Origin: an uncultured Pelagibacteraceae bacterium
GTDB taxonomy: Bacteria > Pseudomonadota > Alphaproteobacteria > Pelagibacterales > Pelagibacteraceae
Reading direction: 5' to 3'
DNA: 34,913 nt
Assembly (NCBI GenBank): GCA_902551735.1
Contig: CACDEK010000005.1
Span: 1-34,913, forward strand
A program made the position numbers and the translations under genes. Below are positions 1-7,149 of this stretch, piece after piece (position 1 is the stretch's first letter; every line of letters starts with the position of its first letter). The notes under the pieces are model-generated. The model searched no databases. It was not told the DNA's origin and saw only the letters and a list, made by a program, of their open reading frames with translations.

Positions 1-321
1 ATATATAATAATTTAGAAATATTAAATAATTTAATTATAGACATGCAATCTATACCAATTTATATAACTCAACGAAGTTTAAGATGGAAAAAAAAAAATA
101 ATGAATTTTTTTCGATACCAGGTGAAAATTATTATAGAAATGAAAAATTGAGAGCAGAAACAATTATGAAATTTTGTAAGCAAAATAATGTAAATTGTAT
201 TGATATATTTTCTCTAATAGAATTAAAAGAAAAGGATACATATGATTTAATTCATTTAAATCCAATTGGAGCAGAGAAATTATCTGAAGAAGTTTACAAA
301 AAAATCAAAAACATAATTTAA
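1..321 (+). CDS. SGNH/GDSL-type hydrolase, C-terminal part (5' end outside window)
   Basis: The frame is open to the first base of the window, so the ATG at 43 used by the ORF track is probably internal and the gene starts upstream. The visible 106 residues end in DLIHLNPIGAEKLSEEV, which matches the block V motif (Asp-x-x-His-x-N) that supplies the catalytic Asp and His of SGNH hydrolases. The nucleophile Ser block and the Gly and Asn blocks would lie outside the window. Members next to glycosyltransferases often remove or add acyl groups on surface sugars; that role here is inferred from the neighbours only. The gene ends 7 nt before the sugar-1-phosphate transferase and reads in the same direction, so co-transcription is likely. 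Family call is fairly safe; substrate unknown. Confidence 0.6.
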   Translation: MYNNLEILNNLIIDMQSIPIYITQRSLRWKKKNNEFFSIPGENYYRNEKLRAETIMKFCKQNNVNCIDIFSLIELKEKDTYDLIHLNPIGAEKLSEEVYKKIKNII

Positions 322-328
322 AAAATTT

Positions 329-1330
329 GTGTTTATAATATTTTTAACATTAATTGTCGGAATAAATATAGTTTTATATTTAAATAATAATTCAATTGCA
401 AAATATTTTTCTCTTTATGATAAACCAGACAAAGTTAGAAAATTTCACCAAGAAAGTGTTCCAATAACTGGAGGAATATTTATATTTATAAATATTTTTT
501 TTTATATTATTTTTCAAATATTTTTTTTTGAAAATACATTCTTTTTTAATAACTTAAATATTTTAATAATCTTTTTTGTATTTTGTTCCTTATTTTTTTT
601 ACTTGGTATTTTAGATGATAAATTTCTTTTTAATCCAAATTTAAAGTTTTTTTTAATCTTTATATTTATTATTATTATCTTATTTTTGGACAAATCGTTG
701 ATAATCAAAAATGTAAATTTACGATTTGCAAATTTTTATTTAAATATTTTTTCTATACCTTGGACAGCATTATGTTTTTTATTATTTATAAATGCATTTA
801 ATATGTTTGATGGACTGAATCTACAAAATTCTACTTATACTATTTTTTTACTTTTTATTTTATTATTTGAAAGCCAATTTAATAATATGATAATTTTTAT
901 ATTTATTGGAGTTATTTTATTTTCAATTTTAAATAAAAATAACAAATCCTTTTTAGGAGATAGTGGAACATACCTTTTGTCATTTGTAATTGGTTACTTA
1001 TTTATAAAACTATATAATGAAAATCAAATTAGATTTGCAGATCAAATTGTTTTAGCAATGATAATACCTGGAATAGATTTAATGAGATTGTTTATTCAAA
1101 GAATATTTATATATAAAAGATCACCATTTAGTCCAGATAGATTGCATTTACATCATTATTTTTTAGATAAATTTGGGCAGAAAAAAACTCTTTTATATAT
1201 TAATTTATTAATAATAATGCCTTATGTTGTAGCAAATTATTTTGAAAATTTCTTTATTTTCATTTTTTTTCAATTATTTATTTATCTTGCGATTTTATTA
1301 TCATTACAAAAAAAAAAAAATAAATTATAG
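329..1330 (+). CDS. WecA/MraY-family undecaprenyl-phosphate sugar-1-phosphate transferase
   Basis: A 333-residue integral membrane protein with about ten hydrophobic segments. Family motifs appear in order: YDKPDKVRKFHQ and PITGG near the N-terminus, LGILDD (Asp pair that binds Mg), NAFNMFDGLN, FLGDSGT and the histidine motif RLHLHH before the C-terminal segment. Such enzymes move a sugar-1-phosphate from a UDP-sugar to undecaprenyl phosphate on the cytoplasmic face and start O-antigen or other polymer synthesis; the HLHH form and the location favour WecA-like over true MraY. The usual continuation after DG-x-N/D (GLA) is replaced by LQN. Start is GTG at 329. A run of 13 A (1308-1320) encodes the last Lys residues. 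Donor sugar cannot be predicted. Confidence 0.85.
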   Translation: MFIIFLTLIVGINIVLYLNNNSIAKYFSLYDKPDKVRKFHQESVPITGGIFIFINIFFYIIFQIFFFENTFFFNNLNILIIFFVFCSLFFLLGILDDKFLFNPNLKFFLIFIFIIIILFLDKSLIIKNVNLRFANFYLNIFSIPWTALCFLLFINAFNMFDGLNLQNSTYTIFLLFILLFESQFNNMIIFIFIGVILFSILNKNNKSFLGDSGTYLLSFVIGYLFIKLYNENQIRFADQIVLAMIIPGIDLMRLFIQRIFIYKRSPFSPDRLHLHHYFLDKFGQKKTLLYINLLIIMPYVVANYFENFFIFIFFQLFIYLAILLSLQKKKNKL

Positions 1331-1345
1331 TCTCCATATTAAATA

Positions 1346-2038
1346 ATGAAATTATCAGTAATTATACCTTGTTATAACGAAGAGAAAACTTTAGAGGAAA
1401 TTTTTCATAAGGTTGATCAGTTTAATAAGTTTGAGAAAGAAATAATAATAATTGATGATTGTTCAAATGATGGAACTGCTAATGTTATTAATAATTTAAA
1501 AATTAAAAATCCCGCAATTAAAACTTTTAGACATGATAGAAATCTTGGAAAAGGGGGTGGAATTAGAACTGGTTTAAGTTTAGCAACAGGCGATTTAATT
1601 ATTATTCAAGATGCAGACTTAGAGTATGATCCATCTGACTACTCAAACTTAGTGGAGCCATTTTTAAAAACTGACGCACAAGTTGTTTATGGTACAAGGT
1701 TTAAAGGAGGAGGTTATTCTAGACTTCATTTTTTTTGGCATTATGTTGCAAATAAAATATTAACCTTACTAACAAATATAATGACCAATTTAAACATGAG
1801 TGATATGGAAACTGGATATAAAGTTTTTAAGAGTGAAGCAATAAAATCTATAGATATAAAAGAAGATTCATTCGGTATAGAACCTGAAATAACTATCAAA
1901 TTAGCAAAAAAAAAATTTATATTTTATGAAGTTCCAATATCCTATAAAGGAAGATCTTATCAAGAGGGAAAAAAAATAACTTTGAAAGACGCTTTTGTGG
2001 CAGTTTATTGTATTTTTAAATATAGGTTTTTTAATTAA
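1346..2038 (+). CDS. GT2 glycosyltransferase, polyprenyl-phosphate sugar synthase type
   Basis: 230 residues with the GT-A fold signature of family 2: SVIIPCYNEEKTL at the N-terminus, IIIDDCSNDGT, the metal-binding DAD within IIIQDADLEYDP, YGTRFKGGG and the DMETGYKVFK motif typical of dolichyl/undecaprenyl-phosphate mannose or glucose synthases. There is no C-terminal membrane anchor, as in the catalytic-domain-only members. Expected reaction: transfer of a sugar from a nucleotide sugar to a polyprenyl phosphate, giving a lipid-linked donor for membrane GT-C transferases. The next gene on the opposite strand is a large multi-pass protein that could be the user of such a donor (inference). The 3' end overlaps that gene by 8 bp, tail to tail. 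Confidence 0.85.
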   Translation: MKLSVIIPCYNEEKTLEEIFHKVDQFNKFEKEIIIIDDCSNDGTANVINNLKIKNPAIKTFRHDRNLGKGGGIRTGLSLATGDLIIIQDADLEYDPSDYSNLVEPFLKTDAQVVYGTRFKGGGYSRLHFFWHYVANKILTLLTNIMTNLNMSDMETGYKVFKSEAIKSIDIKEDSFGIEPEITIKLAKKKFIFYEVPISYKGRSYQEGKKITLKDAFVAVYCIFKYRFFN

Positions 2039-3728
2039 TATAAATTAACTTATACCCATTTTTATTTTCTATCTTTAGATTTTGTATTAGATAATTCGAA
2101 CATGGAGATTGGTTAAACATACATTCTCCACTAGAATAATAATATATTAAATTTTTTTTATTATCATAAATAGGCTTTAGTTTTTTAGGTTTATTAGGAG
2201 CTAGATCGCTCAAAGTGTAAATTTTAGGCCATGGATAATTTACATATTCTTTATTTTTTATTTCATAAATTCTTTTAAAATTTTTAAACATTAATCCTGT
2301 TAGTGCAAATATAATAAAATAAATTCCAATTTTTTTTAAAAAATTTTCTTTTTTATTAATTGTAAACTGATCAATCAAAATACAAAATAAGGATATAAAA
2401 AGTACGGCTATGAAAGACATGCCAAATCTATAGAGTGGAAATTTTATAAACCAAATAGCGGTCAATAACATTGAAATAATCAAAATTAAATTATTTGATT
2501 TGTTCGATTTTAAAACTTTTGGAATATTTCTTGAAGTAATAATTATCAATATAAGAAATATTAATAAAAAGAATGCTAAAGGGGAAATTTTTTCTACAAT
2601 TTTTTTAAAATGATATTTTTTCCAACCATTAAACCATTTAAAATTTTTAATGTATTCCTCTCTAGGAATTTTCAATAATTGGTCATTTCGTATTTCTTTT
2701 GACCAGGCTTCTGCTTCTATAGCTATTTTTTTTGTTTTTTCTATATCTGTAAATTTTAGACCATTAATACATGTTTTAGAAATTGGATAGATAAAACATC
2801 CACTTATTAATATATTTTTCATAATCAATAAGGATAAAAAAAATGCACAAACTATAATTTTTCTATTTATTATTAATTTTTTTAAATTTTGATTGTTAGT
2901 ACTTTGGATAAATAAATATATTGGAATTATTAATGTAATGATCATAGAGGCTTTATTTGCAAAACAAAAGATTGAAAAAAGTGTTATTTTAAATAATTCG
3001 TTAATATGAAGTTTTTTAATATTTTTAATACTTATTAAACAAAAAATAATCATAAAAAAATATAAATGGGCAGGACCATCATTTCCATAATTACTATATC
3101 TACCAAAAGCATAAAATGAGAATAAAATTATAAAAAAGGAAAAAATATTTTTATTAATATTTAAATCTTTGTTTAATAAAAAATAATTAATAAGATAATA
3201 AAAATAAAATGCAAATAATGATGCAAGGGGAATATTAATAAATTCTATATTAAAAAAGTGACTATTATAAATTGCAGATATGTATTGAACAATTGATGTA
3301 TGTCCAAACCTATGATGTAAATTTGTAATTCCAAGTATGATTTTATTTTCTTGTAAAATACTTATGTAGGGAAGATGGTAAAGCCCCGCATCAGGTCGAT
3401 TAATATTAGAACCATATATTAAAATAAAACTAATTATGGTTACAAAAAATAATAACTTGTTTAATTCCTTTTTATTTGAAAATTTGGTGTAAATTTTAAA
3501 AAAATAAATAATTAAAATAAAAAATAAAATATCACCAACCAATTTATTTAAAGGTAATATAAAATTTATAATTAAAGCTATAAAAGATAGAAATATAAAA
3601 CCAAATATTCCTGACTCAAATAAACTTAATTTATTTAAATCATCTTTTAAGAAAATTTTTTGAAAAATATTTCCAAGGCTAAATAGTATAATTGTCGATA
3701 TTAGATTTGAAGCAAAAAGACTTAACAT
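2031..3728 (-). CDS. Large multi-pass membrane protein, possible GT-C-type glycosyltransferase
   Basis: 565 residues, with roughly 11-13 hydrophobic segments spread over most of the length and a soluble tail of about 70 residues. The first large loop after the early helices carries RPDAGLYHLPY followed by NLHHRFGHTS, a charged/aromatic loop placed as in GT-C (GT39/GT83-like) enzymes, where an acidic residue in the first loop is catalytic. I do not recognise a named family with confidence. It lies between two polyprenyl-phosphate sugar synthase-like genes but on the opposite strand, and its ATG is 113 bp from the divergent GT2 gene. A role in transferring sugars from a lipid-linked donor, or in flipping or polymerising glycan, is inferred from topology and context. 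Four Cys cluster in the C-terminal half (for example CMFNQSPCSNY). Confidence 0.5.
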   Translation of the reverse strand: MLSLFASNLISTIILFSLGNIFQKIFLKDDLNKLSLFESGIFGFIFLSFIALIINFILPLNKLVGDILFFILIIYFFKIYTKFSNKKELNKLLFFVTIISFILIYGSNINRPDAGLYHLPYISILQENKIILGITNLHHRFGHTSIVQYISAIYNSHFFNIEFINIPLASLFAFYFYYLINYFLLNKDLNINKNIFSFFIILFSFYAFGRYSNYGNDGPAHLYFFMIIFCLISIKNIKKLHINELFKITLFSIFCFANKASMIITLIIPIYLFIQSTNNQNLKKLIINRKIIVCAFFLSLLIMKNILISGCFIYPISKTCINGLKFTDIEKTKKIAIEAEAWSKEIRNDQLLKIPREEYIKNFKWFNGWKKYHFKKIVEKISPLAFFLLIFLILIIITSRNIPKVLKSNKSNNLILIISMLLTAIWFIKFPLYRFGMSFIAVLFISLFCILIDQFTINKKENFLKKIGIYFIIFALTGLMFKNFKRIYEIKNKEYVNYPWPKIYTLSDLAPNKPKKLKPIYDNKKNLIYYYSSGECMFNQSPCSNYLIQNLKIENKNGYKLIYIN

Positions 3729-3841
3729 TTTTCATTTAAAGATATTGTTAATATAAATTGATTGATATAAGTAATATATAAGTTAATTAAATTTGGCAAT
3801 TTTATAATAAAATACATGTTATTACTGAATAAGTAATTTAA
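3729..3841. promoter_or_regulatory. Divergent intergenic region with promoter-like AT boxes
   Basis: This 113-bp gap separates two divergently read glycan genes and must hold the starts for both. A TATAAT box on the + strand (3803-3808) lies about 34 nt before the ATG at 3842, but no convincing -35 box sits 16-18 nt upstream of it. The region is nearly all A/T, so single boxes carry little weight. No terminator-like hairpin seen. Confidence 0.3.
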
Positions 3842-4531
3842 ATGATTTCTGTAATTATTCCTACATTAAATGAAAAAAAAAATATTTTAAAAATTGCGAA
3901 TAAGCTAAATAAAATAAAAATTGTTTCGCAGGTCATATTTGTTGATGATAATTCTATAGATGGCACATTTGCAGAAATAAAAAAAATTAAATTTACTAAA
4001 TTCTATGGATATTTAAGAAAATCCAAACAAAGAGATTTATCACAATCAGTAGTTTATGGAGTTGATAAAGCTAATAACAAAAATATATTAGTTATGGACT
4101 GCGATTTACAACATGATGTAAAATATATTGGCATGATGTGGAAACTATTTATAAAATCAAATTATGATGTAATTGTTGCAAGCCGTTTTAAAAGAAAAAA
4201 ATTTATTGGAAATATAAGTTTCTTAAGAAGTTTAATTTCAAAATTTGCAATATTTTTAATTAATTCTGTTTTTGGAACAAAGTCTTCAGACCCTTTGTCG
4301 GGTTTTTTTCTTTGTAAAAAAAACCTTATTAATGCACATAAAAAATTTTTTTTTTTAAGAGGATATAAAATATTATTCGATGTCATATATAATAGTAAAA
4401 GAAATATTAATGTAAAAGATGTAGAAATTAGTTTTAAAAAAAGAAATTTTGAAAAATCTAAATTTAATACAAGAGTAATATGGTTATTTTTAAGACAAAT
4501 GCTTTATACAAAATTAGTTGTAAAAAAATAA
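3842..4531 (+). CDS. GT2 glycosyltransferase, DPM1-like polyprenyl-phosphate sugar synthase
   Basis: 229 residues. Motifs in order: SVIIPTLNEKKNI, FVDDNSIDGT, VMDCDLQHD (DxD metal site), IVASRFK and SDPLSGFFL. The last one is close to the DPMSGFF motif that marks the dolichol-phosphate mannose synthase branch. There is no GtrA-like or two-helix C-terminal extension, so it is the short catalytic form. It differs clearly from the GT2 at 1346, so the two are not recent duplicates. It probably makes a lipid-linked monosaccharide donor for surface glycan assembly at the inner membrane; the sugar is unknown. It ends 19 nt before the 5S rRNA and reads in the same direction with no terminator between. 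Confidence 0.8.
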   Translation: MISVIIPTLNEKKNILKIANKLNKIKIVSQVIFVDDNSIDGTFAEIKKIKFTKFYGYLRKSKQRDLSQSVVYGVDKANNKNILVMDCDLQHDVKYIGMMWKLFIKSNYDVIVASRFKRKKFIGNISFLRSLISKFAIFLINSVFGTKSSDPLSGFFLCKKNLINAHKKFFFLRGYKILFDVIYNSKRNINVKDVEISFKKRNFEKSKFNTRVIWLFLRQMLYTKLVVKK

Positions 4532-4550
4532 ATATATATTATAAGTTCTT

Positions 4551-4668
4551 TGCCTGGTGATTATTGCGAAGGTGTAATACCCGATCCCATTCCGAACTCG
4601 GAAGTCAAGCCCTTCTGCGCCGATGGTACTTTGTCTTAAGACACGGAAGAGTAGGACGTTGCCAGGCT
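4551..4668 (+). rRNA. rrf: 5S ribosomal RNA
   Basis: The 118-nt segment has the canonical 5S elements: helix I formed by GCCTGG (4552-4557) with CCAGGC (4662-4667), the helix II-III/loop C block CCCATTCCGAACTCGGAAGT, the GCGCCGATGGTACT block, and GTAGGACGTTGCCAGGC at the 3' end. It is much more GC-rich than everything around it. There is no 16S, 23S or tRNA next to it in the window. It sits 19 nt after a GT2 gene and 12 nt before an epimerase gene. A weak TTGTAA (4518) / TATATT (4535) pair lies inside or just after the end of the preceding gene. The ORF 4564-5559 in the track begins inside this RNA, which is an artefact. Ends are accurate to 1-3 nt. Confidence 0.95.
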
Positions 4669-4680
4669 AAACAAATCCAA

Positions 4681-5559
4681 ATGAGAAATAAAATTGTTGT
4701 AACTGGTGGTGCTGGGTTTGTTGGTTCAAATCTAATTGAATATCTTTTAAAAAAAACAAATTTTAAAATTATTAGTATAGATAATTATTCTTCAGGTACT
4801 TCAAAAAATCACATTTTAAGTTCCAGAGTAAAATATATAAAAGGAAACACTGTAGATATTTCTAAGATACTAAGTTCTCATAAAAAAAAAATTCACTCCG
4901 TTTTTCATTTTGGTGAATTTGCTAGAATATATCAAAGTTTTGTAAAACTTAGCAATTGTTTAGACTCTAACACAATAGGAACAAATTCAGTATTTAAATT
5001 TTGTTTAGAAAATAAAGTTAAACTAATTTATTCAGCAACATCAGCAAGCTTAGGTAATAGTGGTTATGATAAAAATTTATCTCCGTATGCATTTACAAAA
5101 TCCAAAAATTTAGAATTATTAGAAAATTTAAAAAAATGGTTTAATTTTAAATATGAAGTGATTTATTTTTATAACGTTTATGGACCAAAACAAATTTGCA
5201 AAGGAGATATGGCAACCGTAATAGGAATTTTTGAACATCATTATAAGAATAAACTACCATTACCAGTTGTTAGACCTGGTTTTCAATCTAGAAGATTTAC
5301 CCACATAAATGATACAGTGAAAGTCTGTTATATTGCTTGGAAGAAAAATTTATGTAAACATTATGCTATTACTCACAAAAAAAGCTTAACTATCATCGAA
5401 GTTGCAAAATTATTTAAATCGAAAATCAAATTTTTAAAACCAAGAAGAGGCGAAAGATATGCTTCTGCATTAACAAAAATGAGCATAAATAACAAAGTCA
5501 AAAGAATATATGGAAAGATTCAACTGAAAGATTATGTAAAATCTATTGTGAAAAAATGA
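4681..5559 (+). CDS. NAD-dependent nucleotide-sugar epimerase/dehydratase (extended SDR)
   Basis: About 292 residues when started at ATG 4681 (MRNKIVVTGGAGFVGSN); the longer track ORF reads through the 5S gene and was rejected. The Rossmann motif TGGAGFVGSN and the Asp of SIDNYSSG (NAD-binding) are at the N-terminus, followed by FHFGEFARI, SATSASLG and the catalytic YAFTK (Tyr-x3-Lys). Then come YNVYGP and RRFTHINDTV, as in GalE-like epimerases. Likely substrate is a UDP- or other NDP-hexose feeding surface glycan synthesis. The FGEFAR block and weak similarity elsewhere leave the exact specificity open. No Shine-Dalgarno is visible in the 12 nt after the 5S RNA, so it may be expressed from the 5S transcript or from upstream. 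Confidence 0.75.
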   Translation: MRNKIVVTGGAGFVGSNLIEYLLKKTNFKIISIDNYSSGTSKNHILSSRVKYIKGNTVDISKILSSHKKKIHSVFHFGEFARIYQSFVKLSNCLDSNTIGTNSVFKFCLENKVKLIYSATSASLGNSGYDKNLSPYAFTKSKNLELLENLKKWFNFKYEVIYFYNVYGPKQICKGDMATVIGIFEHHYKNKLPLPVVRPGFQSRRFTHINDTVKVCYIAWKKNLCKHYAITHKKSLTIIEVAKLFKSKIKFLKPRRGERYASALTKMSINNKVKRIYGKIQLKDYVKSIVKK

Positions 5560-5604
5560 AATCTTTACAAACTAATTATAATTATATAACAAAATGATTA
5601 ATCT

Positions 5605-5730
5605 ATGAAAATTGCAAGCTCATTAAAATCTTTAAAAAAAAGAGACCTTAATTCTAAATTAGTTAGAAGAAGAGGCAGGGTATATATTATAAATAAAAAA
5701 AACCCAAAGTTTAAAGCAAGACAGAAGTAA
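5605..5730 (+). CDS. rpmJ: 50S ribosomal protein L36 (bL36), Cys-free form
   Basis: A 41-codon gene below the ORF-track cutoff. Translation starts [14 protein letters not shown] and ends [21 protein letters not shown], which matches the 41-residue bL36 of many alphaproteobacteria (consensus NSLKSLK...[19 protein letters not shown]). It has no Cys and therefore lacks the CCHC zinc ribbon of the 37-residue form; it is the zinc-independent (C-minus, YkgO-like) type. It is a small basic protein of the large subunit. It stands alone between the epimerase (45 nt upstream) and pntAA (14 nt downstream). Confidence 0.92.
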   Translation: MKIASSLKSLKKRDLNSKLVRRRGRVYIINKKNPKFKARQK

Positions 5731-5744
5731 TCATTTAATTTTTT

Positions 5745-6833
5745 ATGATAGTTGGTTCGGTATCTGAAAATAGAGATTTAGAAAAAAGAATTTCAATAAC
5801 TCCAGATATAGCAAAAAAATATATAAATTTAGGATTTGAAGTTCAGTTGAGCGAGAACTATGGAAGTCATTTAGGTTTTGAGGAAAAAGAATACAATGAA
5901 GTTGGAGTTAAATTTGTAAGTGACGAAAAAAAATTAATAGAAAATGTAGATATTATTATTCAGATGAGTTTATTAGATGAAGCTAAAACTTCTCTTTTAA
6001 AATCTAACCAAATTTTTATTGGTGTTTTAAATCCTTATGAAAATAAAAAAAAACTTGATGAGTTAGTTAAAAAGAAAATTAACTTATTTTCTCTAGAATT
6101 ATTACCTAGAATAACTAGGGCGCAATCTATGGACATACTTTCTTCTCAAGCAAATTTAGCCGGATATAAAGCTGTAGTAGAATCATTTTCAATTTTTGAA
6201 AAAGCAATACCAATGATGATGACAGCAGCAGGAACTATTCCTGCAGCAAAAGTTTTAGTTGTTGGTGCTGGAGTTGCAGGTTTACAAGCAATAGCAACTG
6301 CAAAAAGGATGGGCGCAATTGTATTTGCTACAGATGTAAGAGCAGCTTCAAAAGAGCAAGTTGAAAGTTTAGGGGGAAAATTTTTGACAGTAGAGGGAAC
6401 TGAAAATTTAGAAACTGAAGGTGGGTATGCGAAAGAAGCATCTAAAGACTTTAAAAAAAAACAAGAGGAATTATTAAGTGAGACTCTTAAAAAAATTGAT
6501 ATTGTAATTTGTACAGCTTTGATACCAGGAAAAAAAGCTCCATTAATTATTAAAGAAAATATGATAGAGAATATGAAGCCAGGGTCAGTAATTTATGATT
6601 TAGCAGCAGTTCAAGGTGGAAATGTAGCATTTACCGAGGTAGATAAAATTATTGAAAAAAAAGGAATTAAAATAATGGGGGAAACAAATATTTTAAATAA
6701 ATTACCAACATCATCTTCAAGTCTCTATGCGAAAAATGTATTTAATTTTGTTTCAAATTTATATGACAAAGAAAATAAAAAAATAAATATTAATTTAGAT
6801 GATGAAATTATTGCTAAAACATTAATTAAATAA
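5745..6833 (+). CDS. pntAA: Re/Si-specific NAD(P)+ transhydrogenase subunit alpha part 1 (domain I)
   Basis: 362 residues, the soluble NAD(H)-binding domain I only, as in the three-subunit Rhodospirillum-type enzyme. N-terminal alanine dehydrogenase/PNT fold: SENRDLEKRISITPD, then LLPRITRAQSMDILSSQANLAGYKAV, and the nucleotide-binding VVGAGVAGLQAIATAKRMGA followed by TDVR. The loop ending in GGYAKEAS is also typical. The complete enzyme couples hydride transfer between NADH and NADP+ to proton entry and is a main NADPH source. The next two genes supply the membrane and NADP(H)-binding parts, 4 nt downstream and then overlapping by 4 nt, so the three form one operon. Confidence 0.95.
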   Translation: MIVGSVSENRDLEKRISITPDIAKKYINLGFEVQLSENYGSHLGFEEKEYNEVGVKFVSDEKKLIENVDIIIQMSLLDEAKTSLLKSNQIFIGVLNPYENKKKLDELVKKKINLFSLELLPRITRAQSMDILSSQANLAGYKAVVESFSIFEKAIPMMMTAAGTIPAAKVLVVGAGVAGLQAIATAKRMGAIVFATDVRAASKEQVESLGGKFLTVEGTENLETEGGYAKEASKDFKKKQEELLSETLKKIDIVICTALIPGKKAPLIIKENMIENMKPGSVIYDLAAVQGGNVAFTEVDKIIEKKGIKIMGETNILNKLPTSSSSLYAKNVFNFVSNLYDKENKKININLDDEIIAKTLIK

Positions 6834-6837
6834 ACTT

Positions 6838-7149
6838 ATGGAAATAGACCCTTTTATATTTAGACTTAGTATTTTTATACTTTCAATTTTTATAGGATAT
6901 TATGTAGTTTGGAGTGTTACCCCATCCTTGCATACACCTTTAATGTCAGTAACAAATGCAATTTCTTCAGTGATAATAGTTGGAGCCATAATAGCAGCTT
7001 TAGCAGTAAAATCTGGAAATTTATTTGATACAGCAAACATTTTTGGATTTTTGGCGATAATTTTAGCTGCTGTTAATATTTTTGGAGGTTTTTTAGTAAC
7101 TCAAAGAATGTTGGCTATGTATAAAAAAAAAAAGAAAGATAAGAAATGA
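6838..7149 (+). CDS. pntAB: NAD(P)+ transhydrogenase subunit alpha part 2 (membrane)
   Basis: 103 residues with three to four hydrophobic helices and the conserved stretch SVTPSLHTPLMSVTNAISS, a hallmark of the transhydrogenase alpha membrane part. The C-terminus is a basic tail. With PntB it makes the proton channel. It begins 4 nt after pntAA and its TGA overlaps the ATG of pntB (ATGA), which implies translational coupling. Confidence 0.95.
   Translation: MEIDPFIFRLSIFILSIFIGYYVVWSVTPSLHTPLMSVTNAISSVIIVGAIIAALAVKSGNLFDTANIFGFLAIILAAVNIFGGFLVTQRMLAMYKKKKKDKK

Noticed and set aside
1308-1320. A13 tract as a phase-variation switch
   Set aside because: It affects only the last few Lys residues of the transferase, so slippage should change little.
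4564-4680. The N-terminal 39 codons of ORF 4564-5559 as protein
   Set aside because: They lie inside the 5S rRNA and its 3' flank; the Rossmann motif starts directly after the ATG at 4681.
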